DNA from: a bacterium
GTDB taxonomy: Bacteria; Desulfobacterota; Deferrisomatia; Deferrisomatales; Deferrisomataceae
Direction: 5' to 3'
NCBI GenBank assembly: GCA_027021615.1
Contig: JALUTY010000018.1
Span: 1-61,813, forward strand
Length of the DNA stretch: 61,813 nt
Positions 36,878 to 45,395 of this stretch are shown here, one piece after another. A program made the translations under genes and the position numbers. The notes below the pieces were generated by a model that worked only from the letters and a program-made list of their open reading frames with translations, ran no database searches and was not told the origin of the DNA. Within the stretch, counting starts at the first letter, position 1, and every line of letters starts with the position of its first letter.

Positions 36878-39694
36878 ATGCACGCGTCCCCCGGCACACG
36901 CCCCCCTACCAGCGGGAAGCTTCGGGCCCTGGCGGTGGGGCTGGGCTTTCTGTGCGGAGCGCTCCTCCTCCCCCGTCCCGGAGGAGCCGGGGAGATCGAC
37001 ATCCTCGCCCCGGTGGACGGCTCGGTGGTGAAGGAAGACTCTCTGCTCATCCTGGGTACGGCGCCCCGGGGCAGCCAAGTGTCCTGGTCCGTGCGGAGCG
37101 TCTCGGGCGTGCTCGAGGACTCCGCACGGGCGGACTGGGGCGACCTGTTCGAGATCTTCGTGCTGCTGGACCCCGGGCTCAACGAGTTCCGGATCGGCGA
37201 CCGACGGGTTCGGGTGTTCTACGACGACGGGACCCGAGAGCCGCCCGAGGGGTTCCGGCCCGTGCAGGTGCACGCGGGCGACGTGTCCCGGTGCTCCGAC
37301 TGCCACGATCGGCTGAGCATGGAGCTGCTCGAGGGGGGCTACCCCGGCGTGTGCCTGGCCTGCCACGTGGTCGTGTCGGTGAACCCCGCCAACCAGGGTC
37401 CGGCCACGGACACCCCCCACTTCCGGAAGGCCGTGGTGCGGTGCGGCCGGTGCCACGAGCCCCATGCCTCCCTGGACCCCAAGCTGCTCCGCAAGCCCGG
37501 CCCGGACCTGTGCCGGTCGTGCCATCCCGAGCGGACGGTGTCGGCCGGATCCCACCCGGTGCTGGCCGAAGAAGGGTGCTCGGCGTGCCACGATCCCCAC
37601 TACTCGGGGTACCCCAACGACCTCCACAAGCCCCAACCCGGCCTGTGTCAGGACTGCCACGATCAGGGCGGGGGGGAGCGGGAGGGCCTCCACCCGCCCC
37701 AGGTGGCCGAGCGGTCCTGCTCCACCTGCCACGATCCCCACGGCGACCAGCCTGGCCTCCTGCGCTCGGAGATGCCGGACCTGTGCCTGGGCTGCCACGA
37801 AGGGGTCATGGGCCAAGGCCATGGCGACGCACTGGCCGAGTGCTCCCGCTGCCACGACCCCCACGGCCGCACCGACAGGGGGCTGCTCGAGGACGGGGTG
37901 AGCCCCAAGTGCCTCGAGTGCCACGGGGGGATCGACCAGGGCCAGACGGTCCACCCAGCCCTGGAGGAAGGGTGCCAGGTCTGCCACGACCCCCATGCCG
38001 ACGACAGCGTGGGGCAGGCCAGGACCTCCTGTGGCAGATGCCACGACCTCCAGGGAGACGAGGAGCTGGGGGCCCTCCACGGAGGGCTTTCGATCCCGGT
38101 CGAGGCGTGTCTGCGCTGCCATCCGGCCCACGCGGCCCAGGGGAGCCGGCTCGTCCGGGGGCGACTCCATCCCCCTCTGGCCAAGGGCAAGTGCACGGTG
38201 TGCCACGGCGGTGGGGCGGACCGGAGCGTCCGGATCGAGAACCCCGCGGCCCGCTGTCGCATGTGCCACTCGTTCGAGAAGGACCTGCGGGCCGCCGGGG
38301 CCAGGGTGCACGCTCCGGTGGCCGGGGGCGAGTGCACGGCCTGCCACGACCCCCACATGTCGTCGGAGCCCGCGTTCCTGCGGGGACCCCAGCCCGGGGT
38401 GTGCGGCCGGTGCCACGAGGAGGCCCGGGTGGGGCCCGGCCGGCAGCGTCACCCGGCGGCCGAGACCTGCACCGACTGCCACGGGGCCCACGGCGGGCGG
38501 GGGCCGGCGTTCCTGCGCTCCCGGCCGCCCGGGCTGTGCCTCGGCTGCCACGACGATCCCACCGAGGGGCTGGAGGACCCCCACCCCGCTCTGGCGGAGG
38601 GGTGCCTCGTGTGCCACGATCCTCACCAAGGGTTCCGGCCGGGGTACCTGAAGGGCGACACCCCGTGGGCGGCCTGCCAGGAGTGCCATGGCGTGCCCAA
38701 TCTCTCCGAGGACCGCACGCTCCACTCCGCGGCCGAGACCTGCACGGTCTGCCACGACCCCCACGGCCGGGGCGGCGCCCGGTACCTGGCCTCGCAGCCG
38801 CCGGAGCCGTGTCTGGAGTGCCACGACGATCCGGCCGAGGGGGTTGAGGACCCCCACCCCGCGCTGGCGGAGGGGTGCCTCGTGTGCCACACCCCCCACG
38901 CCGGGTTCGGGGGGGCGAACCTGGTGAAGCCCCAGCGGGAGCTGTGCCTCGGCTGCCACGACGATCCGGCCCGAGGGGCTCCCCGGGTCCACGCCCCGGC
39001 GCGGGACCGGTGCTCCGGGTGCCATGACCCCCACGGCGACGCATCCGCAGCCCTGTTGAAGGACGGGCGCCCCGGCTTGTGCCTGGGCTGTCACGCGCTC
39101 CAGGCGCCGGCCGCCGACCGGCCGGCGCACCCGCCCGCGGCCGAGAGCTGCACCAACTGCCACGAGGACGCCCCCCACGGGGGCACTTCGCCCCAATTCC
39201 TCCCGAAGACCCCGCCGGAGCTGTGCCTGGAGTGCCACGACGACCCTCGCCAGGGGGCCCAGGCCCTGCACCCGGCCCTGGCGGAGGGGTGCCTCGTGTG
39301 CCACGACCCCCACCGGGGAACCCGGCCGGGGTTCCTGCGGGGCGCCGATGCCAACGGCCCCTGCCTGGACTGCCACGAGGTGCTGACCGGTAAGCCCGTG
39401 CGGCACGCTGCCCTGGACCAGGGGTGCACGGTGTGTCACGATCCCCACCGTGCGGATGCCGAGCGCCAGCTGCGCAGGCCCGGCAACGCCCTGTGCCTGG
39501 ATTGCCACGACCTGACCGGGCATGCTCACACCGTGGATGCGACCCGGGGGAGGCGCTTTCCCAGGGCACGAGGGTTCCCCATGGACGGGGAGCAGTACCT
39601 GTGCACGGGATGCCACGCCCCCCACGAGGCGGAGGACAAGGGGCTGCTCGTCCGGCCCCGCGGGATGCTGTGCCAGGAGTGTCACCGGATCTGA
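36878..39694 (+). CDS. 35-heme c-type cytochrome, doubled-CXXCH type, exported
   Basis: The ATG at 36878 begins a signal peptide (LRALAVGLGFLCGALLLP); GGAAGG lies 10 bases upstream. The 938-residue product has a ~100-residue heme-free beta domain (ILAPVDGSVVKEDSLLILG) and then 35 CxxCH heme sites in about 800 residues. Many are followed by DPH, giving CxxCHDPH, and they alternate as in doubled-CXXCH (paired c3-like) cytochromes. The density, about one heme per 23-26 residues, suits a long electron wire. Probably periplasmic or extracellular electron transfer (inference from heme load). A histidine kinase and NtrC-type regulator follow. Confidence 0.85.
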   Translation: MHASPGTRPPTSGKLRALAVGLGFLCGALLLPRPGGAGEIDILAPVDGSVVKEDSLLILGTAPRGSQVSWSVRSVSGVLEDSARADWGDLFEIFVLLDPGLNEFRIGDRRVRVFYDDGTREPPEGFRPVQVHAGDVSRCSDCHDRLSMELLEGGYPGVCLACHVVVSVNPANQGPATDTPHFRKAVVRCGRCHEPHASLDPKLLRKPGPDLCRSCHPERTVSAGSHPVLAEEGCSACHDPHYSGYPNDLHKPQPGLCQDCHDQGGGEREGLHPPQVAERSCSTCHDPHGDQPGLLRSEMPDLCLGCHEGVMGQGHGDALAECSRCHDPHGRTDRGLLEDGVSPKCLECHGGIDQGQTVHPALEEGCQVCHDPHADDSVGQARTSCGRCHDLQGDEELGALHGGLSIPVEACLRCHPAHAAQGSRLVRGRLHPPLAKGKCTVCHGGGADRSVRIENPAARCRMCHSFEKDLRAAGARVHAPVAGGECTACHDPHMSSEPAFLRGPQPGVCGRCHEEARVGPGRQRHPAAETCTDCHGAHGGRGPAFLRSRPPGLCLGCHDDPTEGLEDPHPALAEGCLVCHDPHQGFRPGYLKGDTPWAACQECHGVPNLSEDRTLHSAAETCTVCHDPHGRGGARYLASQPPEPCLECHDDPAEGVEDPHPALAEGCLVCHTPHAGFGGANLVKPQRELCLGCHDDPARGAPRVHAPARDRCSGCHDPHGDASAALLKDGRPGLCLGCHALQAPAADRPAHPPAAESCTNCHEDAPHGGTSPQFLPKTPPELCLECHDDPRQGAQALHPALAEGCLVCHDPHRGTRPGFLRGADANGPCLDCHEVLTGKPVRHAALDQGCTVCHDPHRADAERQLRRPGNALCLDCHDLTGHAHTVDATRGRRFPRARGFPMDGEQYLCTGCHAPHEAEDKGLLVRPRGMLCQECHRI
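38591..39304 (+). repeat. 27-base identical repeats inside the cytochrome gene
   Basis: Three identical 27-base copies at 38,591-38,617, 38,864-38,890 and 39,278-39,304, beginning CTGGCGGAGGGGTGCCTCGT and encoding the LAEGCLVCH heme site. They lie in a two-heme unit of about 90 residues that seems to have been duplicated recently. Confidence 0.7.
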
Positions 39695-39748
39695 GCCCAC
39701 AGCCCCGTCGGCCGTCCGGCCCCCCCTTAACCCCGAGGACCGATCTCG

Positions 39749-40879
39749 ATGCGCGAGCGGTTGGCCAGCCTCCTCCTGTCCTCGATGCGCTGCGGCGTGA
39801 TCGCGGTGGACGCCGCGGGCACGGTAATGCTCTGGAACCTACCGGCGTCCGAGATCCTGGGTATCGGGCCGGAGGGTACCGAGGGGCGCCATTGCCGGGA
39901 GGTGCTCGCCCCATACCCGGCCCTGGCCCACCTGCTACTGGAGGCCCTGGGCCGCACCACCCTGCCGGACCGGGCCGAGCTGGAGCTGAAGCGGCCCGAC
40001 GGCGGGCGGGAGCTGGTGGGGTTCAGCCTTTCCCGGGTGGAGTCCGGAGAGGGGGCCGTGCTGGGCTCGGCCCTGTTCTTCAAGGACCTCACGGTGGTCG
40101 AGGAGGAGCGGGAGCGCGAAGCCCTGCGTGGCCGGCTGGCCAGCCTGGGGGAGGTGGCCGCCCAGCTGGCCCATGAGATCCGCAACCGCCTGGGAGGCAT
40201 CCGCCTGTTCCTGGGCCTGGCTCGACGGCGCCTGGGCCACGACCCCGAGGGCACCGAGTTCCTGGATCGGGCCGATCAGGAGCTCCTGGAGGCGAACCGG
40301 AAGATGGAGGAGATCCTGGCCTTCGTGCGGCCGCTTCGGCTCGAGAGCGGGCCGGTGGATGCCGAGGCGCTGTGCCGGGAGGCCTGGCAGGGGGTGGAGG
40401 CTCGGTTCGAGGGGAAGACGCCGCGCCTGTCCTGGGAGGCGGCGCCCGGCCTCCCCCCGGCCCAGGCCGACCGGGAGAAGCTGCGGGACGCCCTGTCCAA
40501 CGTCCTGTCCAACGCGGTCGAGGCGACCGGGCCGGGAGGAAACGTGAGGGTTCGGCTCTCGTTGGAGGAGGTGCCCACCCTGGTGGCCGAAACAGGAGCG
40601 ACGGCGCTCCCCGGGTTGCGGCAGTTCGAGCAGCACCCGGCCTCTCGGCTTCGGATCGAGGTGGAGGACGACGGACCCGGCATGGAGCCGGAGGTGCTGC
40701 GGCGTGTGTTTCACCCCTTCTTCACCACCAAGGAAGGCGGCTCAGGTCTGGGGGTTCCCACGACCCAGAAGATCCTGGACGCCCACGGCGGGGGTCTGGA
40801 CGTGACCTCCGAGCCGGGCCGGGGGACCCGGTTCGTGCTATGGGTGCCGGTGGCTACCGAGGAGACGAGCCGTGGCTGA
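39749..40879 (+). CDS. PAS-domain sensor histidine kinase (NtrB-like)
   Basis: 376 residues with no membrane segment, so cytoplasmic. A PAS domain (about 10-115, SMRCGVIAVDAAGTVMLWN) precedes a dimerisation helix with phospho-acceptor His142 in AQLAHEIRNRLGG. A HATPase domain follows with N box, VEDDGPGM and GSGLGVPTTQKILDAHGG. The ATG follows GAGGA. It overlaps the next gene and should phosphorylate that NtrC-type regulator. What the PAS senses is unknown. It sits directly after the cytochrome gene. Confidence 0.9.
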   Translation: MRERLASLLLSSMRCGVIAVDAAGTVMLWNLPASEILGIGPEGTEGRHCREVLAPYPALAHLLLEALGRTTLPDRAELELKRPDGGRELVGFSLSRVESGEGAVLGSALFFKDLTVVEEEREREALRGRLASLGEVAAQLAHEIRNRLGGIRLFLGLARRRLGHDPEGTEFLDRADQELLEANRKMEEILAFVRPLRLESGPVDAEALCREAWQGVEARFEGKTPRLSWEAAPGLPPAQADREKLRDALSNVLSNAVEATGPGGNVRVRLSLEEVPTLVAETGATALPGLRQFEQHPASRLRIEVEDDGPGMEPEVLRRVFHPFFTTKEGGSGLGVPTTQKILDAHGGGLDVTSEPGRGTRFVLWVPVATEETSRG

Positions 40880-42308
40880 GATACTGATCGTGGAGGATCA
40901 CGCGGCCCTTCGGGACGCCCTGGCCATCGCGGCCGGCGCCCGGGGCCACCGGGTGGTCACGGTCGACCGGGGGGACGCGGCGGTCCGGGTGCTGGGGAGC
41001 CGCTCGTTCGACCTGGTGGTGACCGATCTCAAGCTGCCCGGGGCCGACGGGTTCGCCGTGCTCGAGGCTGCGCGGGCCCGCCAGCCCCGCACGCCCGTGA
41101 TCGTGATGACCGCCCACGGATCCATGGAGGCGGCGGTACGGGCGCTACGGTTGGGGGCCCTGGACTTCATCGAGAAGCCGTTCGACATCGACGAGATGGA
41201 GGCCCGGATCGAACGGGCCCTACAGCAGGGGGACCTGGCCGAGACCGTGCGGGGCCTGCGCGAGCACCTGCTCGAGCCCTACCGGCCCGAGAACATTGTG
41301 GGCGACAGCCCGGGCATCCGGGCCGCCCTGGATCTGGCCCGGAAGGTGGCCCCGGCCCCCACCACCGTGCTGATCACCGGAGAGACCGGCACCGGCAAGG
41401 AGCTGGTTGCTGGCGCGATTCACGCCATGGGGCCCCGGCGGGAGGGGGAGTTCGTGGCGGTGAACTGTGCGGCCGTGCCCGACACCCTGCTGGAGAGCGA
41501 GCTGTTCGGGTACGAGCGCGGCGCGTTCACCGGTGCGGCCCGGCGCCGGGTGGGCCGGTTCGAGCGGGCCCACGGGGGCACCCTGTTCCTGGACGAGATC
41601 GGTGACATGAGCCTGGTCACCCAGGCCAAGATCCTGCGGGCCATCGAGGACGGCCGCATCGAACGGCTGGGGGGGGAGGCTCCCCTGGAGGTGGACGTCC
41701 GGATCATCGCGGCCACCCACCGGGACCTGTTGGAGATGGTGCGCCAGGGCAGGTTCCGAGAGGACCTGTTCTACCGGCTGAACGTGGTCACCATCCGGCT
41801 GCCCCCCTTGCGGGAGCGGGGGGACGACGTGATCCTGCTGGCCCGCCACTTCGCCGGGCAGTTCTGCACCGAGTTCAAGCGGCCGCCCGTGGAGTTCGGC
41901 GACGACGCCCTGGAGACCCTGCGGCGTCACCCCTGGCCCGGGAACGTCCGGGAGCTTCGAAACGCGGTGGAGCGGGCCGTGCTCCTCACCGAGGGACCGG
42001 TGATCTCGGCGTCGGACTTGGGGTTGCCCGACGCGGGGCCCCCGGTTCCCAAGGACTGGGAGGGAGAGACGTTTCGGTTCTACTTCCCTTCGGGCGGGGT
42101 GCCCCTGGACGTGGCCGAGAGAGAGCTCCTGGTGGCCGCCCTGCGCCGGTCCCGGTGGGTCCAGAAGGATGCCGCCCGGCTGCTGGGCATCACCAAGAGG
42201 GCCATCCACTACAAGATCGAGAAGCACGGGATCACGCACCCCTCCTGGACCAAGAACCGACCCCCCCCGGACCCGGAGGGTGACACCGGCCCGCCGGATC
42301 GGGTATAG
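40872..42308 (+). CDS. Sigma54-dependent NtrC-family response regulator
   Basis: 478 residues; the GTG start overlaps the kinase gene. The receiver domain has Asp52 in VVTDLKLPG. The AAA+ domain has Walker A GETGTGKE (about 169) and the sigma54-contact loop GAFTGA (about 216). A Fis-type helix-turn-helix lies at about 420-455 (KDAARLLGITKRAIHYKI). It activates sigma54 promoters when phosphorylated by the upstream kinase. Targets are unknown; the adjacent cytochrome gene is a candidate by position. Confidence 0.95.
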   Translation: MAEILIVEDHAALRDALAIAAGARGHRVVTVDRGDAAVRVLGSRSFDLVVTDLKLPGADGFAVLEAARARQPRTPVIVMTAHGSMEAAVRALRLGALDFIEKPFDIDEMEARIERALQQGDLAETVRGLREHLLEPYRPENIVGDSPGIRAALDLARKVAPAPTTVLITGETGTGKELVAGAIHAMGPRREGEFVAVNCAAVPDTLLESELFGYERGAFTGAARRRVGRFERAHGGTLFLDEIGDMSLVTQAKILRAIEDGRIERLGGEAPLEVDVRIIAATHRDLLEMVRQGRFREDLFYRLNVVTIRLPPLRERGDDVILLARHFAGQFCTEFKRPPVEFGDDALETLRRHPWPGNVRELRNAVERAVLLTEGPVISASDLGLPDAGPPVPKDWEGETFRFYFPSGGVPLDVAERELLVAALRRSRWVQKDAARLLGITKRAIHYKIEKHGITHPSWTKNRPPPDPEGDTGPPDRV

Positions 42309-42349
42309 GAACGGGGCGGGAAGTCGGAACCCCGAGCCCGGAGGGGACG

Positions 42350-42709
42350 ATGCTGTTCGAGCGGTACCGCAAGATGAACCACAGGGATCGGGCGCTCTTG
42401 GACGGCCGCCTGATCACCTACCACTTTTACGTGGGGGGGGTGACGCTCCTGGTCCTGGGCTGGATCGGGATCGCCCAGCAGGGGAGGTATGCCTGGGTGG
42501 CCGTGGTGTTCGGGCTGGCCAGCCTGGCCATGGGGACCGGCCTCCACTGGTTCCACCGCCGCATGATCCGGAGCCCCCACCGGGACGCCTACCTGGTGAC
42601 CATCACCGCGGCCCTGGGCCGGCACCGGTTCCCCCTGTTGCCGAGCCTGCTGGGCATCTTGATCGTGTTCAGCGTGGCCGTAACCCTGCTGTACCTGCTG
42701 AGCGGGTGA
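42350..42709 (+). CDS. Small membrane protein, unknown function
   Basis: 119 residues with three hydrophobic segments (about 25-43, 47-63 and 95-117) and a His-containing loop (HWFHRRMIRSPHRDAYLVTI). GGAGGGG precedes the ATG. It follows the NtrC-type regulator by 41 bases and may be co-transcribed. No family is recognised. Confidence 0.65.
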   Translation: MLFERYRKMNHRDRALLDGRLITYHFYVGGVTLLVLGWIGIAQQGRYAWVAVVFGLASLAMGTGLHWFHRRMIRSPHRDAYLVTITAALGRHRFPLLPSLLGILIVFSVAVTLLYLLSG

Positions 42710-42720
42710 GGCCGGGGTCC

Positions 42721-42838
42721 CAGTAACTTCGGTCGTTGGTCGTCGGTCGAGGGCCTTCGGCCCGCTGGGCGGCTAGGCAGCTAGGCGGCCGGGCGGCTCC
42801 AAAATCCAGTTTCTAGTCTCTAGTTTCTGGTCTCTAGC
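42721..42838. repeat. Short-repeat cassette H4
   Basis: Reverse-complement GACCGAN heptamers (42,721-42,749), hairpin GGGCCTTCGGCCC (42,751-42,763), four 8-base units of CTAGGCGG type (to 42,800), then the heptamers TTTCTAG, TCTCTAG, TTTCTGG, TCTCTAG (42,810-42,837). The module order matches H1. Confidence 0.8.
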
Positions 42839-42900
42839 CCGCAGCGGCCGACGGGGGCTTCTCAGTGCCGGAGCCGAGCAGACAAGGGGTTGGTCGAGCG

Positions 42901-43389
42901 ATGAACCGAGACGAACTCCTTTTGCGGGGCGCTGACGACTTCGTGCGCCTCGACAGCCTGTGCTCCGAGCTGCTCCAGGAGTTCGCGGCCTGGCTGCGCG
43001 ACGATCAGGGACGGACGCCCCTGGAGGCAGGGGGGCTGGCCCACCAGGCCGACCGGTACCTCCGGGACTTCGTGGTGGACTGTAAGGAGACCGGGCCGGC
43101 GGACGAGGACCCCACCCTGGTGCGCCAGTACCTGGCCAACTGGTACGTCGTGCACACCCTCTACCCCACCCACGACGAGATCGACCGGATCCGCGAGGCC
43201 TTGGTCCTGCTCTACCGGTTTCTGGCGGGGAAGGGAATCGTGGGAGAGGCTGCCCGCGATGCGGCCGAGGCCGCCTTGGCGGAGGCCGGATACTTCCACG
43301 ACCGGCTGGAGGCGTTCTGGAACCTCACGCCGGAGGAGATCGACCCCTGGCGGGCCCAGGACGACTACCGCCGCCGGCGGCAGGGCTAG
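42901..43389 (+). CDS. Hypothetical helical protein
   Basis: 162 residues, predicted all-helical and acidic, with no signal or membrane segment and no known motif. The first 70 residues (RLDSLCSELLQEFAAWL, then QADRYLRDFVVDC) superficially resemble a core-binding SAM-like domain of tyrosine recombinases, but no catalytic domain follows. It is flanked by repeat cassettes on both sides. Function unknown. Confidence 0.6.
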   Translation: MNRDELLLRGADDFVRLDSLCSELLQEFAAWLRDDQGRTPLEAGGLAHQADRYLRDFVVDCKETGPADEDPTLVRQYLANWYVVHTLYPTHDEIDRIREALVLLYRFLAGKGIVGEAARDAAEAALAEAGYFHDRLEAFWNLTPEEIDPWRAQDDYRRRRQG

Positions 43390-43410
43390 TTGGCTAGGCG
43401 GCCAGGCAAC

Positions 43411-43644
43411 GTGCGGTGTAACCGGACGCCCTCCCGCGGCGGCGGGGGGCCTGCTTCCGGCCGTGCGTGAGTGCAGCATCCGATGTACGCTGCATCCGTC
43501 ACTCAGCCCGGGGGACGAAGCGTTTCAGCGGACCTTATTGCGAGACTTCCCGGAAGCGAAGCCGACCGGGCACGCGGCGGCTGAGTGCCGGATGCAGCGA
43601 CTGTCGGAGCCACGCCCGGCGCTCCACCAGACCCCCCGCCGCCG
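43411..43644. repeat. Palindromic element P5 (subfamily B)
   Basis: The inner stem GCTGCATCCGTCACTCAGCC (43,489-43,508) pairs with 43,579-43,598 with one mismatch. The outer arm GGGGGGCCTG (43,444) pairs with CAGACCCCCC (43,628). Side hairpins sit between outer and inner stems. It is nearly identical to P6 along its length, starting at GTGCGGTGTAACCGGACGCC. Between two convergent genes; no gene seen in 43,390-43,728. Confidence 0.8.
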
Positions 43645-43676
43645 GGTTGGCGAGAGCCACTCGCCCTGGGGGCCAG

Positions 43677-43712
43677 GAGACCGAAGACCGAAGACCGTGG
43701 ACCGAAGTTCCT
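43677..43712. repeat. Heptamer repeat H5
   Basis: Four consecutive heptamers GACCGAA, GACCGAA, GACCGTG, GACCGAA, then GTTCC. Together with 8-base units at 43,388-43,410 on the other side it brackets P5. Confidence 0.75.
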
Positions 43713-43728
43713 GAGCCTCCCAGCCTTT

Positions 43729-44166
43729 TTACGGCAGCTTGATCTTCCCGCCCCCCGGCCGGGGCATGGGGCCGCCCTTGAGCCCGGCCGTGAGGTCGGG
43801 GCTGAGCCCCATGCCGGCCTCGGCCGGGGTCACGATACGGGAGGCCTCGCGCAGCTGGGCCTCGCGAACCTCCCGCACCAGGCGTTGGACGGCCTCGTTG
43901 ATAGCTTGGGGGAACTTGTCGCAGGCCTCCTCCAGGGTGGCCGCGTCGATCGGCGCCTGCACGGGCAGCAGGCCGGCCGGGGTCAGGATCTGGGTCTCAC
44001 CCATGTATAGGGGCTGCCGGTCCGGGTCGTCGGACCCGTCGGCCCGCACCGGAACGAGCCGTCGGATCGTGGCGGCCCGCAGGTCGGTGAACATCTCCTC
44101 CCGGAACAGGTTGGCCTTGTTCACCTCCACCTGCACCGGTCCTTCGTTGCTCCGCTCTTCGCTCAC
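43729..44166 (-). CDS. Conserved-looking cytoplasmic hypothetical protein
   Basis: 145 residues, soluble, GTG start after AGGAGATCC. It contains FREEMFTDLRAATIRRLVPV and GETQILTPAGLLPVQAPIDA, which look strongly constrained, and a flexible Gly/Pro-rich tail (MPRPGGGKIKLP). I do not recognise an enzymatic fold. It lies 22 bases after the FAH-family gene and is probably co-transcribed. Confidence 0.65.
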   Translation of the reverse strand: MSEERSNEGPVQVEVNKANLFREEMFTDLRAATIRRLVPVRADGSDDPDRQPLYMGETQILTPAGLLPVQAPIDAATLEEACDKFPQAINEAVQRLVREVREAQLREASRIVTPAEAGMGLSPDLTAGLKGGPMPRPGGGKIKLP

Positions 44167-44188
44167 GTTGGATCTCCTGACAGAAGGT

Positions 44189-44998
44189 TTAGGCCCCGTC
44201 GGGGCCGGTGACCCGGTTGGTCAGCCGGCCGATGCCCTCGATCTCCACCGAGACCAGGTCCCCGGGTTTCAAGAACACCGGTGGGGTTCGGGCGAACCCG
44301 ACCCCCGGGGGGGTGCCGGTGAGGATCACCGTGCCTGGCAGCAGGGTGGTGTCCCGGCTCAGGAAGCTCACCAGCCGGGCCACGGGGAAGATCATGTCGT
44401 CGGTGCCCCCGTCCTGCACCAGCTCTCCGTTCAGGGCCGTGCGGATCCTCAGGGCCTGGGGGTCGGGAATATCGTCCCGGGTGACCAGGGCCGGCCCCAG
44501 GGGGCAGAAGGTGTCGAAGGACTTGCCCCGGATCCACTGGCCCCCGTTGTGCTTCTGCCACCGTCGGGCCGACACGTCGTTGGCCACGGTGTAGCCCAGC
44601 ACGAAGTCCATGGCCCGCTCCTCGGGTACGTCCCGGGCCTTGCGGCCGATCACCACTGCGAGCTCCCCCTCGTAGTCCACCTCGGGCCCCCGCTCGCAGC
44701 AGGCCGGGATCCGGATCGTTTGGTCCGGTCCCACCACCGCGGTGGTGGGCTTCATGAACAGCACCGGGTCGTCGGGGATGGGGAGCCCGGCCTCCTGGGC
44801 GTGGGCCCGGTAGTTGAGGCCCACGCAGAAGATGTTCACCGGCTCCACCGGCGCCAGGAACCGCAGAACGTCGGCGGTGCGGAAGGTGGGGGAGAGCCCG
44901 GTAAACGGGTCGCCCTCCAGCTCCTCCACCACGCCGGGCGGATCTTCCCGGCCGTACCAGACGTTCCCCCGCATGTCTTCATACCGGACGATGCGCAT
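44189..44998 (-). CDS. Fumarylacetoacetate hydrolase (FAH) family protein
   Basis: 269 residues with the family layout. FCVGLNYRAHAQEAG and an Asp/Glu set (EVDYEGELAVVIG) bind the divalent metal, followed by GYTVANDVSARRWQ, GKSFDTFCPLGPALV and LTGTPPGVGFAR. Members hydrolyse or decarboxylate 2-oxo/acylpyruvate compounds (fumarylpyruvate, acylpyruvate, oxaloacetate). The exact substrate is not predictable. Start ATG after GAGGCTCTCC. Confidence 0.9.
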   Translation of the reverse strand: MRIVRYEDMRGNVWYGREDPPGVVEELEGDPFTGLSPTFRTADVLRFLAPVEPVNIFCVGLNYRAHAQEAGLPIPDDPVLFMKPTTAVVGPDQTIRIPACCERGPEVDYEGELAVVIGRKARDVPEERAMDFVLGYTVANDVSARRWQKHNGGQWIRGKSFDTFCPLGPALVTRDDIPDPQALRIRTALNGELVQDGGTDDMIFPVARLVSFLSRDTTLLPGTVILTGTPPGVGFARTPPVFLKPGDLVSVEIEGIGRLTNRVTGPDGA

Positions 44999-45061
44999 GG
45001 AGAGCCTCGTCGTTTCGAGGATGGCCTACAGGGTAGGCGGAGGGAGGGACCCGGGGCAAGC

Positions 45062-45392
45062 CCTGGGATTCGGTCGCCGGTCTGGGGCCTTCGGCCCGCT
45101 AGGGGGTTCAAAGGCTAGAAGGCTGGAAGGCTAGAGGGCTGGAAGGCTCAAACCCTCCCGGATTTCAATGGGTTCGAGGCATCGCCGTGCCTGGTCGCCT
45201 CCGCCTCAGGGGCCGCCGCCACCGACCCGCGGGCAGGGGGGCTGCGATTCAGGTGCCAGGGGTCAGAGGTCAGAAACCCGTGTCCTCTGTCCTCTGATCC
45301 CTGGTTCCTGAACCGTAGGGTCGCGCGGCGGCCGAAGGGGGCTTCCAGCTTTCTAACTGTCCAGCCTTCGGGTCCAGCGGGCCGAAGGCCCG
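45062..45392. repeat. Short-repeat cassette H6 (two hairpins, three repeat types)
   Basis: Fills most of the 397-base gap between the FAH gene and the oxidoreductase beta gene. It contains a heptamer remnant and hairpin GGGCCTTCGGCCC (about 45,069-45,098), then 8-base units GGCTAGAA, GGCTGGAA, GGCTAGAG, GGCTGGAA (45,113-45,150). TGTCCTC-type heptamers follow (45,248-45,313), then inverted 8-mers and the hairpin again (45,349-45,392). No gene is seen. Confidence 0.75.
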
Positions 45393-45395
45393 CAC

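Noticed and set aside
36761-39700. 979-residue open frame antisense to the 35-heme cytochrome
   Set aside because: A high-GC shadow frame. The sense strand has 35 CxxCH sites and a signal peptide; the antisense product has no recognisable domain.
42901-43389. Tyrosine recombinase fragment flanking repeats
   Set aside because: Only a loose helical resemblance; no catalytic Arg-His-Arg-Tyr residues and no catalytic domain.
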